Below are positions 8,901 through 14,679 of a stretch of DNA of 36,279 bases, piece by piece. The first letter of the stretch is position 1. The number at the start of each line of letters is the position of its first letter. This stretch comes from Bacteroidia bacterium (GTDB taxonomy: Bacteria > Bacteroidota > Bacteroidia > SpSt-205): assembly GCA_026003235.1 (NCBI GenBank), contig BPGW01000011.1, positions 1-36,279 on the forward strand, given 5' to 3'. The notes below the pieces were generated by a model. It was not told where the DNA came from. It made no database searches and saw nothing but the letters and a program-made list of their open reading frames with translations. The position numbers were made by a program, and so were the translations under genes.

Positions 8901-9234
8901 CGCTGTCCTGCCAGAGCTAAGCGGCCCCTATACGCTCAATGGCGGATGGGTAACCCTCTACGGCGGTACAAACCCCAGCGATGTGCAGACCTTGCGCCAG
9001 CGCACCTACTGGAACCTTCGTTTTGCCGGCCAGGGCATCAAGCGGTTGGAAGCCGGCACCACCAGCGTCCAGAACCTCCTGGATCTGGCCGTGGATGGCT
9101 TTGTAGATGCCGTATCCAATGGGGCTGTGCTGTGGGTGCAAAATCCCCTTCTTACGGCGGTGACCCGCAGCAATGGCCATGTGTATGGGCTGCTTCGCCG
9201 AACCGTGCAAGGGCTGGGCCAGTACCCGCTTTGA
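5956..9234 (+). CDS. Large T9SS-secreted PKD-domain protein, N-terminal 1092 residues
   Basis: Signal peptide MHRGVWIGLLVQAGLAQ. Approximate domains: a jelly-roll/MAM-like domain at residues 20-280 (opening QETFDDAG, closing FNVDNIRIEA), two PKD-like Ig folds at 281-372 and 375-470, a second jelly-roll domain at 488-725 (opening KETFDGCG, closing FAVDDVYILGY), then a beta-rich stretch from about 734 beginning NQYIGPNGGSWHVAANWSSG, a repeat type common in Bacteroidota surface proteins. The frame stops at 9232-9234 after GQYPL. Removing one C from the run at 9225-9227 restores GQYRFDVGEGDPNRRYERLD in the next frame, and a second repair leads into the ORF from 9297. The intact protein would be 1401 residues, exported by Sec and then by T9SS to the surface. 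The ATG at 5956 is supported by promoter spacing and the signal peptide. Confidence 0.8.
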   Translation: MHRGVWIGLLVQAGLAQVLVWQETFDDAGATARWVTESPPGSKNNPTPPGIPGLTYVANQSGHNYFVINDANTPELDGTGAFVRGRRAECGPPNDLPNPYTNGGPVNRSLHITAQAGSDGDVLGYINFPDYGDEYSWSNQGFGADGNTDQWAYLTQDISTVGKTCLRLTADFYLGGDRDRVRSYASILYSTDGGTTWQVLVPNIQATIALPVWLAYHFVAGTCNNWIRLTFPLPAAAENIPNLRIAFRWRNDNSDPMTTADYTLSAGFNVDNIRIEAAAPPTADFVADNTTVCKNQTVTFTNLTTIPCALPTTYNWEITPAASVVYVGGTNSTSPNPQVQFTANGTYTVQLTATNAAGTHTVVKTAYITVQDCPPQAAFSASASSVCALSPTPPPGSPTQITLTDNSNLNYQTLVSRIWSAWPAAGVTFDPNTSASPVTVTFANPGLYTITLTVQTADGTSSYSQTFSIASCACGGSPSSTSQIDTLYKETFDGCGDYVFSTNGSVSCGWRTQFLSNNCYTDGFFGTCCNHWRIDANEAGVAPPGCGTGGGSDKSLYMGATGGICAFMCSGACYLADPATLTDKRIHLNTNINFTTRPLYPFDSVVVQFDMIGYGGDDACFVTKSDYGFFEYSTNGGTTWIAPTDQPWVVAGGLQDWANTMDYLASDTCLIGSAVQGFWTRLRWRVPAGALTSTQFRIAFRWKNTNDGCGYDPSFAVDDVYILGYKTLPSFTANQYIGPNGGSWHVAANWSSGNVPDTPTEDAEIPAGKHVVITTAVDVRHVCNFGKITIDDPTAVTLNIHGNLLNEGQITSTGTTNDPDVRFVGSDSRYRGTGTNWDADYGIASGKTTLEANLSCRSLRVSADFDFSNRVITVYRDFSYTGGGTLTYAGSRLVLNGPCTSCLYSSDAQQINSGAVATNLYDVEVNKASGVVLQNAGDVRINGTFFVHGGVYDAQTNRLRDGAGGPAPLVMTGGELRLARLNAVLPELSGPYTLNGGWVTLYGGTNPSDVQTLRQRTYWNLRFAGQGIKRLEAGTTSVQNLLDLAVDGFVDAVSNGAVLWVQNPLLTAVTRSNGHVYGLLRRTVQGLGQYPL

Positions 9235-9296
9235 CGTGGGCGAAGGAGACCCCAATCGCCGCTATGAGCGCTTGGATGTGCTGATTCGGCAGGTCC

Positions 9297-10163
9297 TTGC
9301 CGGGGGTAAACCACCTCACCACGCAGTTTGTGCCTACGGATCCGACCGATCCTTCTCCAGCGGTGACGGAGGGAACGGCCACCTGGCAGGTGGCGTTACC
9401 GCCGGGGTACTGGCAGGTGAGTCCGAGTGCACCCCCTTCAGCAGGGCTTTACGATGCCATTTCGTATCCTGTGGGCTTTACCCTACCGGCTAATCCCGCC
9501 CAGTATACTTTGGGCAAGCGACCCGATGGAAATGGGGCCGATTGGAGCCAGACGCTGACGGGCTCGTATGTCTTGCCGGCGGGGGGCACAGTCCGACGCA
9601 ATGGGTTTGGAAGTTTTTCGGAGTTTGGCATTCTAACCAGTCCGACGCCGCTGCCGGCGCTTGCCCTTCGGCTGGAGGGGCGCTGGACAGCCCCCGGACA
9701 AGTAGAGCTGCGGTGGGAGCCCATCGGAGGGGTGCCTGTGGTGGCTTATCGGCTCTATGCGGAAGAAGGGGGCAGGTGGCGCTTGCTGGCGGCAGGGGAG
9801 GAAAGCTTCCGGCGATGGGCCGGCCTGCAGGCGGCCCCGCTTCAGCGCTATCAAGTAGAGGCGGAGCTGGCAGGGGGGGCCACCCTTCGTTCCAACGCCG
9901 TGGAGCTGGTCCAAGGGAAAGGCGACCTGGAGCTGTCTGTTTGGCCGAATCCTGCCTCGGAGGAAGTGCACTTCGTGCTTAGGGGGGCTGCGGATCCGCT
10001 TGAGGTAGAGGTGTGGGATGCGCTCGGGCGGCGGGTCGCCTCGCTGAAAGGGGTAGGGGGGGTTACTTGGCCGATCTCGCCAGCGCTTCCTGTGGGGGTC
10101 TACTTGTGGAAGGCGCAGGCAGGAGGAGAGCTTTTTTCTGGGCGGATAGAGGTGCGCCGGTAA
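9297..10163 (+). CDS. T9SS-secreted protein, C-terminal fragment with sorting domain
   Basis: Continuation of the preceding protein after two frame breaks. The TTG at 9297 is not a credible start. The frame joins upstream if one G is removed from the run of five at 9302-9306, giving LAGVNHLTTQF. About 75 residues at the C-terminus form a type A T9SS sorting domain: LELSVWPNPASEEVHFVL, VWDALGRRV, then LPVGVYLWKAQAGGE and a basic end (IEVRR). This is the signal that directs cargo through the Por/Sov translocon and onto the surface, where it is normally cleaved. A fibronectin-III-like domain (residues about 125-205 of this ORF) precedes it. Without a frame repair, the upstream ORF would lose its sorting signal. 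Confidence 0.75.
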   Translation: MPGVNHLTTQFVPTDPTDPSPAVTEGTATWQVALPPGYWQVSPSAPPSAGLYDAISYPVGFTLPANPAQYTLGKRPDGNGADWSQTLTGSYVLPAGGTVRRNGFGSFSEFGILTSPTPLPALALRLEGRWTAPGQVELRWEPIGGVPVVAYRLYAEEGGRWRLLAAGEESFRRWAGLQAAPLQRYQVEAELAGGATLRSNAVELVQGKGDLELSVWPNPASEEVHFVLRGAADPLEVEVWDALGRRVASLKGVGGVTWPISPALPVGVYLWKAQAGGELFSGRIEVRR

Positions 10164-10170
10164 AGACGCC

Positions 10171-10200
10171 TCCTCCCCTTTTACTTTAGCGAGGGGAGGA
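10171..10200 (+). terminator. Hairpin downstream of the T9SS gene
   Basis: A 9-bp perfect inverted repeat, TCCTCCCCT (10171-10179) and AGGGGAGGA (10192-10200), with a 12-nt loop, starts 7 nt after the stop codon. It is followed by AATTT and no real U-tract, so it may stabilise the 3' end more than terminate. Confidence 0.45.
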
Positions 10201-10218
10201 AATTTGCGTACAGCGTTG

Positions 10219-10226
10219 TACCTTTG
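10219..10226 (+). promoter_or_regulatory. -7 promoter element of tRNA-Thr
   Basis: TACCTTTG ending 10 nt before the tRNA 5' end. A TTTG lies at 10203-10206, only 12 nt upstream, shorter than a usual -33/-7 spacer. The promoter and downstream bases resemble those before the tuf tRNA-like element (10412-10430). Confidence 0.6.
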
Positions 10227-10236
10227 CCCTGCTTTC

Positions 10237-10308
10237 GCCATCGTAGCTCAGTGGCAGAGCACTTCCTTGGTAAGGAAGAGGTCGCCGGTTCGATCCCGGC
10301 CGATGGCT
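10237..10308 (+). tRNA. tRNA-Thr (GGT)
   Basis: A 72-nt cloverleaf: acceptor GCCATCG (10237-10243) pairs with CGATGGC (10301-10307), the D arm is GCTC/GAGC, the anticodon loop is TTGGTAA (anticodon GGT), the T loop is TTCGATC and the discriminator is T. CCA is not encoded. Confidence 0.95.
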
Positions 10309-10389
10309 CAGAAGCCCCCAAAAGACTCAGAGGGAAAAGGGGGATGTAGGGGCTCAAGCGGAGTAAAGGGCAAAGCTGACTCGGCCGCA
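10309..10389 (+). other. Spacer between tRNA-Thr and the tuf promoter
   Basis: No gene is visible in these 81 bases. Two short inverted repeats (AGCCCC at 10313-10318 with GGGGCT at 10349-10354, and alternatively five Cs at 10315-10319 with five Gs at 10339-10343) could fold after the tRNA. There is no T-run, so I do not call a terminator. Confidence 0.4.
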
Positions 10390-10419
10390 TTTGGAAGTGT
10401 GTGATTTTTTGTACCTTTG
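10390..10419 (+). promoter_or_regulatory. -33/-7 promoter of the tuf transcript
   Basis: TTTG (10390-10393), an 18-nt spacer, then TACCTTTG (10412-10419). It lies 11 nt before the tRNA-like element, the spacing seen for the real tRNAs in this window. Confidence 0.7.
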
Positions 10420-10430
10420 CCCCGCTTCTG

Positions 10431-10495
10431 GCCGTTGGGCTCGGGTGAGCGGTCCTCGCAAGGGGGCTTGGCCGGTTCGACTCCGGACGATGGCG
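10431..10495 (+). ncRNA. Degenerate tRNA-like element in the tuf 5' leader
   Basis: GCCGTTG (10431-10437) pairs over 7 bp (two G-U) with CGATGGC (10488-10494), the same 3' strand as tRNA-Thr. GCCGG / TTCGACT / CCGGA (10471-10487) makes a T arm with a canonical TTCRANY loop and four of five pairs. GCTC/GAGC (10439-10442, 10447-10450) forms a D stem with only a 4-nt loop. The remaining 20 nt (10451-10470) are too short for an anticodon arm plus variable loop and fold at best into a 4-bp stem with a tetraloop. It is therefore not a working elongator tRNA. It is either a tRNA-Thr relic or a tRNA mimic retained in the tuf leader. The tuf ATG at 10499 lies 3 nt after the expected discriminator base. 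Confidence 0.65.
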
Positions 10496-10498
10496 CTT

Positions 10499-11686
10499 AT
10501 GTCCAAGGAGGTTTTCGTACGTGATAAGGAGCACGTCAATGTGGGCACCATTGGCCACGTTGACCATGGTAAGACGACGCTGACCGCCGCTATCACCAAA
10601 GTCCTGGCGAAGCGAGGCATGGCTCAAGAGCGCTCCTACGATTCCATTGACAACGCTCCGGAAGAGCGGGAGCGGGGCATCACCATCAACACCGCCCATG
10701 TGGAGTACCAGACCGAAAAGCGCCATTATGCGCATATTGACTGTCCCGGGCATGCCGACTATGTCAAGAACATGGTTACCGGCGCAGCTCAGATGGATGG
10801 CGCTATTCTCGTGGTGGCCGCTACGGATGGTCCCAAAGCCCAAACCCGCGAGCACATTCTTCTTGCCCGGCAGGTAGGTGTGCCGTACATCGTGGTATTC
10901 CTGAATAAGGTAGACATGGTGGACGATGAAGAGCTTCTGGAGCTGGCGGAGATGGAAATTCGGGACCTGCTCAACTTTTACGGGTATCCGGGTGACACGA
11001 CCCCTATCATCCGAGGCTCGGCGTTAGGCGCGCTGAACGGCGACCCGAAGTGGGAAGAAAAAGTGCTTGAGCTATTGAACGTGCTGGATACCTACATTCC
11101 CACGCCTCAGCGTATCATTGATAAGCCCTTCCTGATGCCGGTAGAGGACGTGGTCTCCATCACCGGTCGGGGAACGGTGGTGACAGGGCGTATAGAGCGG
11201 GGCAAGATCAAGCTCAACGAACCGGTAGACATCGTGGGACTGCGGGAAGACAAGCTTACCTCCGTGGTGACAGGCATTGAGATGTTTCGCAAGCTTCTGG
11301 ATGAAGGGCAAGCGGGCGACAATGTGGGCCTTCTCCTGCGAGGTATTGACAAAGACCAAATCAAGCGCGGGATGGTGGTGTGCGCCCCCAACAGCGTAAC
11401 GCCCCATAAGCGCTTCAAAGCCGAGGTGTATATCCTCACCAAGGAAGAAGGCGGCCGGCATACCCCCTTCCAGACAAACTATCGCCCGCAGTTTTTCTTC
11501 CGTACGGCGGATGTGACAGGCACGATTAAGCTACCCCCTGACGTGCCGATGGTCATGCCCGGCGACAACGTCAGCATTGAGGTGGAGCTGATTTACCCCA
11601 TCGCCATGGAGAAAGGGCTCCGGTTCGCTATTCGCGAGGGGGGGCGAACGATCGGGGCTGGCCAAGTTACGGAAATTTTAGACTAA
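10499..11686 (+). CDS. tuf: Elongation factor Tu
   Basis: EF-Tu carries aminoacyl-tRNA to the ribosome as a ternary complex with GTP. The 395-residue length is normal. The G domain shows GHVDHGKTT (residues 19-27), the switch II motif DCPGHADY and the specificity motif NKVD. Domains II and III follow and end in [10 protein letters not shown]. The start is taken as ATG 10499 ([10 protein letters not shown]), the family N-terminus. An in-frame ATG at 10490 would add three residues, but it lies within the 3' acceptor strand of the upstream tRNA-like element. The gene has its own -33/-7 promoter. Its TAA stop is the first three bases of the next promoter's -7 element. I see no SD sequence. Confidence 0.97.
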   Translation: MSKEVFVRDKEHVNVGTIGHVDHGKTTLTAAITKVLAKRGMAQERSYDSIDNAPEERERGITINTAHVEYQTEKRHYAHIDCPGHADYVKNMVTGAAQMDGAILVVAATDGPKAQTREHILLARQVGVPYIVVFLNKVDMVDDEELLELAEMEIRDLLNFYGYPGDTTPIIRGSALGALNGDPKWEEKVLELLNVLDTYIPTPQRIIDKPFLMPVEDVVSITGRGTVVTGRIERGKIKLNEPVDIVGLREDKLTSVVTGIEMFRKLLDEGQAGDNVGLLLRGIDKDQIKRGMVVCAPNSVTPHKRFKAEVYILTKEEGGRHTPFQTNYRPQFFFRTADVTGTIKLPPDVPMVMPGDNVSIEVELIYPIAMEKGLRFAIREGGRTIGAGQVTEILD

Positions 11687-11691
11687 CTTTG
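11684..11691 (+). promoter_or_regulatory. -7 promoter element of tRNA-Trp/secE operon, sharing the tuf stop codon
   Basis: TAACTTTG is a perfect TAnnTTTG whose TAA is the tuf stop codon. It ends 9 nt before the 5' end of tRNA-Trp. It probably starts transcription of tRNA-Trp, secE, nusG and the L11-L1-L10-L7/L12 genes. Confidence 0.6.
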
Positions 11692-11700
11692 CCGGCCTAC

Positions 11701-11773
<73 letters not shown>

Positions 11774-11775
11774 CC

Positions 11776-11970
11776 ATGAAGACTCGTCTTGCGCAGTTGT
11801 GGAAGGAGTATGTGACGGAGTGGCGAGAAAAAGTGGAGTGGCCTTCCTTTCCCCAACTGGTGAGCACCACCATTGCGGTGCTGGTGGGAAGTCTCCTACT
11901 GGCTATCGTGATTGGCCTTATAGATCTATTGTTTAGCACTATCATGCGAGGGGTTTATTCGCTTTTTTGA
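11776..11970 (+). CDS. secE: Preprotein translocase subunit SecE
   Basis: A small inner-membrane subunit of the SecYEG channel. The 64-residue single-TM form is typical of most bacteria. It has an amphipathic N-terminal helix with the family motif EWREKVEWPSFPQL and one TM segment (about residues 33-55, TIAVLVGSLLLAIVIGLIDL). The ATG at 11776 shares its A with the CCA of tRNA-Trp, so there is no room for a ribosome binding site. The TGA stop shares its A with the nusG ATG. The position between tRNA-Trp and nusG is conserved in many bacteria. Confidence 0.93.
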   Translation: MKTRLAQLWKEYVTEWREKVEWPSFPQLVSTTIAVLVGSLLLAIVIGLIDLLFSTIMRGVYSLF

Positions 11971-12518
11971 TGGGTATGCCGTGGTACGCGCTGAAGGTTC
12001 GGGTTTTCCAAGAGAAAAAGGCCTCTGAACGCATCCGGCAAGAGCTGGAGCGTTTGGGCCTTTCGCACCAGGTGACGGACATCTTGGTGCCCATGGAGCG
12101 CGTGCTGGAGGATCGCAAAGGGGGCAAAAAGCGCGAGCGAGATAGGGTCTTTTTGCCGGGATACCTATTTCTGGAAATTCCGGTAGAAGAGCATGTGCCA
12201 GAACTAGCCCAGGTCCTACGGGGCGTACCCGATGTGATGTACTTTGTCTCTCCGGCCCGGGGAGCGGTTCCTGTTCCCTTGCCCGAGCAAGAAATGACGC
12301 CCATCCTTTCCCGGGCCCGCTCGCAGCAGCAACTGGTGGAAGTCTTACATGCTTTTGAGGTAGGACAGCTGGTGCGCATCGTAGAAGGCCCGTTTGCCGG
12401 TTTTGAGGGCTATGTGGCTGAAGTCTACCCCGAAAAGCAGCGCCTTCAGGTCCGGGTCAAAATCTTCAACCGTGAAACACCTATAGAACTTCCTTATCAC
12501 CAGGTTCAGAAACTATGA
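11970..12518 (+). CDS. nusG: Transcription termination/antitermination factor NusG
   Basis: NusG binds the RNA polymerase clamp, promotes processivity and links to Rho or ribosomal S10. The NGN domain has [20 protein letters not shown] at the N-terminus and [13 protein letters not shown] in the middle. The C-terminal KOW domain contains [20 protein letters not shown]. The length is 182 residues from ATG 11970; an ATG at 11976 (MPWYALKV) is equally compatible with the family. The last bases ATGA overlap the rplK start, indicating translational coupling. Confidence 0.95.
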   Translation: MGMPWYALKVRVFQEKKASERIRQELERLGLSHQVTDILVPMERVLEDRKGGKKRERDRVFLPGYLFLEIPVEEHVPELAQVLRGVPDVMYFVSPARGAVPVPLPEQEMTPILSRARSQQQLVEVLHAFEVGQLVRIVEGPFAGFEGYVAEVYPEKQRLQVRVKIFNRETPIELPYHQVQKL

Positions 12519-12943
12519 AAGAGATAACCGCCATCGTAAAGCTCCAGATAAAAGGGGGGCAAGCCAACCCTGCGCCTCCTATCGGGCCTGCCTTGGGCTC
12601 CAAAGGGGTCAACATCATGGAGTTTTGCAAGCAATTCAACGCACGCACGCAGGACAGGCCGGGGGAAGTCCTCCCCGTGGTCATCACCATCTACAAGGAC
12701 AAGAGCTTTGATTTCGTCATCAAGACCCCTCCGGCGGCGGAACTCCTCAAAAAAGCCGCCCGCATTGAGAAGGGGTCAGCCGAACCCAACCGGAAAAAGG
12801 TGGGTTCAGTCACTTGGGCTCAGGTTCGGGAAATTGCAGAGAAAAAGATGCCCGACCTTAACTGCTATTCCGTTGAGGCTGCTATGAATATGATAGCCGG
12901 CACGGCGCGCAGCTTAGGCCTAATCATTCAAGGAGAGCGTTGA
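12515..12943 (+). CDS. rplK: 50S ribosomal protein L11
   Basis: L11 (142 residues) binds the 23S GTPase-associated centre with the L10-L12 stalk. Family motifs: [20 protein letters not shown] near the N-terminus, [17 protein letters not shown] in the middle, and the C-terminal RNA-binding domain with [18 protein letters not shown] and GTARSLGL. The ATG start overlaps the nusG stop by 4 nt, so no room remains for a separate L11-L1 leader. Confidence 0.97.
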   Translation: MKEITAIVKLQIKGGQANPAPPIGPALGSKGVNIMEFCKQFNARTQDRPGEVLPVVITIYKDKSFDFVIKTPPAAELLKKAARIEKGSAEPNRKKVGSVTWAQVREIAEKKMPDLNCYSVEAAMNMIAGTARSLGLIIQGER

Positions 12944-12945
12944 CT

Positions 12946-13632
12946 ATGGCTCGCCGAGGAAAAAAATACCTTACGGCCCTCCAAGCCCTGGAGAAGCGTC
13001 TTTATGGTCTGGCTGAGGCGATAGAGGCGCTGAGAAAGGTGCGCTTTGAACGGTTTGACGCTACGTTTGAGTTGGCTGTGGATCTGAATATCGATCCTCG
13101 TCAGGCTAACCAGCTTGTGCGTGGTACCGTCACGCTTCCCCACGGCACGGGCAAAACCGTTCGGGTGTTGGCGCTGGTGCCCCCCGACAAGCAAAAAGAA
13201 GCCGAAGCCGCTGGAGCAGATTACGCTGGTTTAGAGGAATACATCGCCCGTATTGAGCAGGGGTGGTTGGACTTTGATGCCGTGGTTTGCACCCCCGATG
13301 TGATGCCCAAAGTCGCCCGCCTTGGGAAAATCCTGGGGCCTCGGGGCCTGATGCCTAACCCCAAAAGTGGTACGGTAGCCCCTGATATCGGCCGTGCTGT
13401 GCGAGAACTCAAAGCCGGTAAAATAGAAGTTCGCAATGACAAGACAGGGGTGGTCCATGTGCCTATTGGGAAAGCATCGTTTGAGACCCAAAAGCTCCGT
13501 GAAAACGCCATAGAAGTGCTCAAAGCGCTGGAATCCATGCGTCCTGCAGGCGTCAAAGGGAACTACATCCTGTCTGTGTACCTTTCCACCACGATGAGTC
13601 CTGCTGTAGCCATCGATCGCAGTCGCCTATGA
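12946..13632 (+). CDS. rplA: 50S ribosomal protein L1
   Basis: L1 (228 residues) forms the L1 stalk at the ribosomal E site. Visible motifs are FDATFELAVDLNIDPRQANQ, the signature LGKILGPRGLMPNPKSGTV and FVEVRNDKTG-like EVRNDKTGVVHVPIGK. ATG 12946 is chosen; the TTG at 12940 overlaps the rplK stop. An SD-like AGGAG (12931-12935) lies 10 nt upstream, one of the few convincing ribosome binding sites in this window. The last four bases ATGA overlap rplJ. Confidence 0.97.
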   Translation: MARRGKKYLTALQALEKRLYGLAEAIEALRKVRFERFDATFELAVDLNIDPRQANQLVRGTVTLPHGTGKTVRVLALVPPDKQKEAEAAGADYAGLEEYIARIEQGWLDFDAVVCTPDVMPKVARLGKILGPRGLMPNPKSGTVAPDIGRAVRELKAGKIEVRNDKTGVVHVPIGKASFETQKLRENAIEVLKALESMRPAGVKGNYILSVYLSTTMSPAVAIDRSRL

Positions 13633-14162
13633 CCCGAGAAGAAAAAACCGCCTTGATAGCCGAAATCAGCCAGACCCTTTTGGAGGCTTCGGCTTTTTAT
13701 TTGGTAGACCTTGGCCCACTGAACGCCGAAGATACCGTAGCCTTTCGCCGGCAGCTTTATGAGAAGGGGCTGCGCGTGCGGATGGTCAAAAATACCCTGC
13801 TAGCCAAAGCGCTTGAGCGCGCCCAAGTCTCAGATTGGCTGACCTTGGAAAAAGCCCTCCGAGGCAGTACAGCGCTTATTGTGTGCGGGCCCGACCCGAA
13901 GGTGCCAGCTCAGGTCGTCCAAGCTTTTCAAAAAGAAAAGCAAAAGGACTTCCCGGCCTTCAAAGCAGCTTACGTAGAGGGCAGCTATTATGTAGGCGCT
14001 TCCCAGCTTGAAGCGCTAACCCGCCTCAAGTCCAAACAAGAACTCCTGGGCGAGGTCGTAGCTACCCTGCAAAGCCCTCTGCAACGCGTTGTAGGCGCGC
14101 TCCAAAGCGCGGGTTCAACCGTAGCTGGCCTCCTACAAACCCTTTCCGAACGAAAATCCTAA
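13629..14162 (+). CDS. rplJ: 50S ribosomal protein L10
   Basis: L10 (177 residues) anchors L7/L12 dimers to the ribosome. It shows the family N-terminus TREEKTALIAEI followed by the RNA-binding domain with LRVRMVKNTLLAKALE. The C-terminal helix (LQSPLQRVVGALQSAGSTVA) is where L12 dimers dock. Its ATG overlaps the rplA stop, so the long L10-binding leader known from E. coli, which autoregulates rplJL, has no place immediately upstream here. Confidence 0.96.
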   Translation: MTREEKTALIAEISQTLLEASAFYLVDLGPLNAEDTVAFRRQLYEKGLRVRMVKNTLLAKALERAQVSDWLTLEKALRGSTALIVCGPDPKVPAQVVQAFQKEKQKDFPAFKAAYVEGSYYVGASQLEALTRLKSKQELLGEVVATLQSPLQRVVGALQSAGSTVAGLLQTLSERKS

Positions 14163-14183
14163 ACAACCCATTCCCTGATACCT

Positions 14184-14567
14184 ATGGCAGACTTGAAAGC
14201 ACTCGCAGAAACGCTGGTGAATCTCACCGTCAAGGAAGTGAACGAGCTTGCAGCGATTTTGGAGAACGAGTATGGCATCAAGCCCGCAGCGGCTGCGCCC
14301 GTCATGGTGGCCGCCGCACCGGCCGCTTCGGCGGCAGAGGCGCAAGCCCCCGCTAAGACCGAATTCGACGTTATCCTCAAATCGCCAGGCGAACGCAAGC
14401 TTGATGTGGTAAAAGTTGTCAAAAATATCACCGGACTTGGCCTAAAAGAAGCTAAAGAGCTGGTGGATAAAGCCCCGCAGCCCATCAAGGAAAAAATCTC
14501 CAAAGAAGAAGCCGAGCAAATTCGTCAGCAGCTTGCCGAACTGGGGGCCGACGTTGAGGTCAAGTAA
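14184..14567 (+). CDS. rplL: 50S ribosomal protein L7/L12
   Basis: L7/L12 (127 residues) is the stalk protein that recruits translational GTPases. The N-terminal dimerisation helices ([20 protein letters not shown]) are followed by an alanine-rich hinge (about residues 35-57). The C-terminal domain has [18 protein letters not shown] and [17 protein letters not shown], the GTPase-contacting motif. It starts 21 nt after rplJ with no clear SD sequence. Confidence 0.97.
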   Translation: MADLKALAETLVNLTVKEVNELAAILENEYGIKPAAAAPVMVAAAPAASAAEAQAPAKTEFDVILKSPGERKLDVVKVVKNITGLGLKEAKELVDKAPQPIKEKISKEEAEQIRQQLAELGADVEVK

Positions 14568-14595
14568 GTGCGTCCCTTCCCCAGGCTCCTATTTG

Positions 14596-14640
14596 CCGTG
14601 CTTAGCACTGTAAAAGCTAAGTACGGTCTTCTCTTTTGTT
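14596..14640 (+). terminator. Attenuator-like hairpin between rplL and rpoB
   Basis: CCGTGCTTAGC (14596-14606) and GCTAAGTACGG (14616-14626) form an 11-bp stem with one G-U pair and a 9-nt loop. A pyrimidine-rich tract, TCTTCTCTTTTGTT, follows. The U-tract is interrupted, which fits partial termination that lowers rpoBC relative to ribosomal protein transcription, as at the rplL-rpoB junction of E. coli. Confidence 0.65.
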
Positions 14641-14679
14641 TTAGGATAGCTTATCGTCCTTCCCTTTTCCTTGCCAGGT

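Noticed and set aside
9225-9306. Programmed frameshifting in the T9SS gene
   Set aside because: No recognised slippery-site-plus-pseudoknot pattern. The same type of insertion occurs in groEL, where error is the simpler explanation.
10431-10495. Calling the tuf leader element a functional tRNA gene
   Set aside because: The anticodon region has no 7-nt loop and the D loop is only 4 nt. The shortage of about 8 bases is the opposite of the insertion errors seen elsewhere in the window.
10391-10498. Longer EF-Tu start giving a 36-residue extension
   Set aside because: The extension reads through the promoter and the tRNA-like element; all EF-Tu proteins start at MSKE or similar.
10181-10855. 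224-codon minus-strand frame across tRNA-Thr and the tuf start
   Set aside because: Overlaps a tRNA, two promoters and the EF-Tu G domain; no credible protein features.
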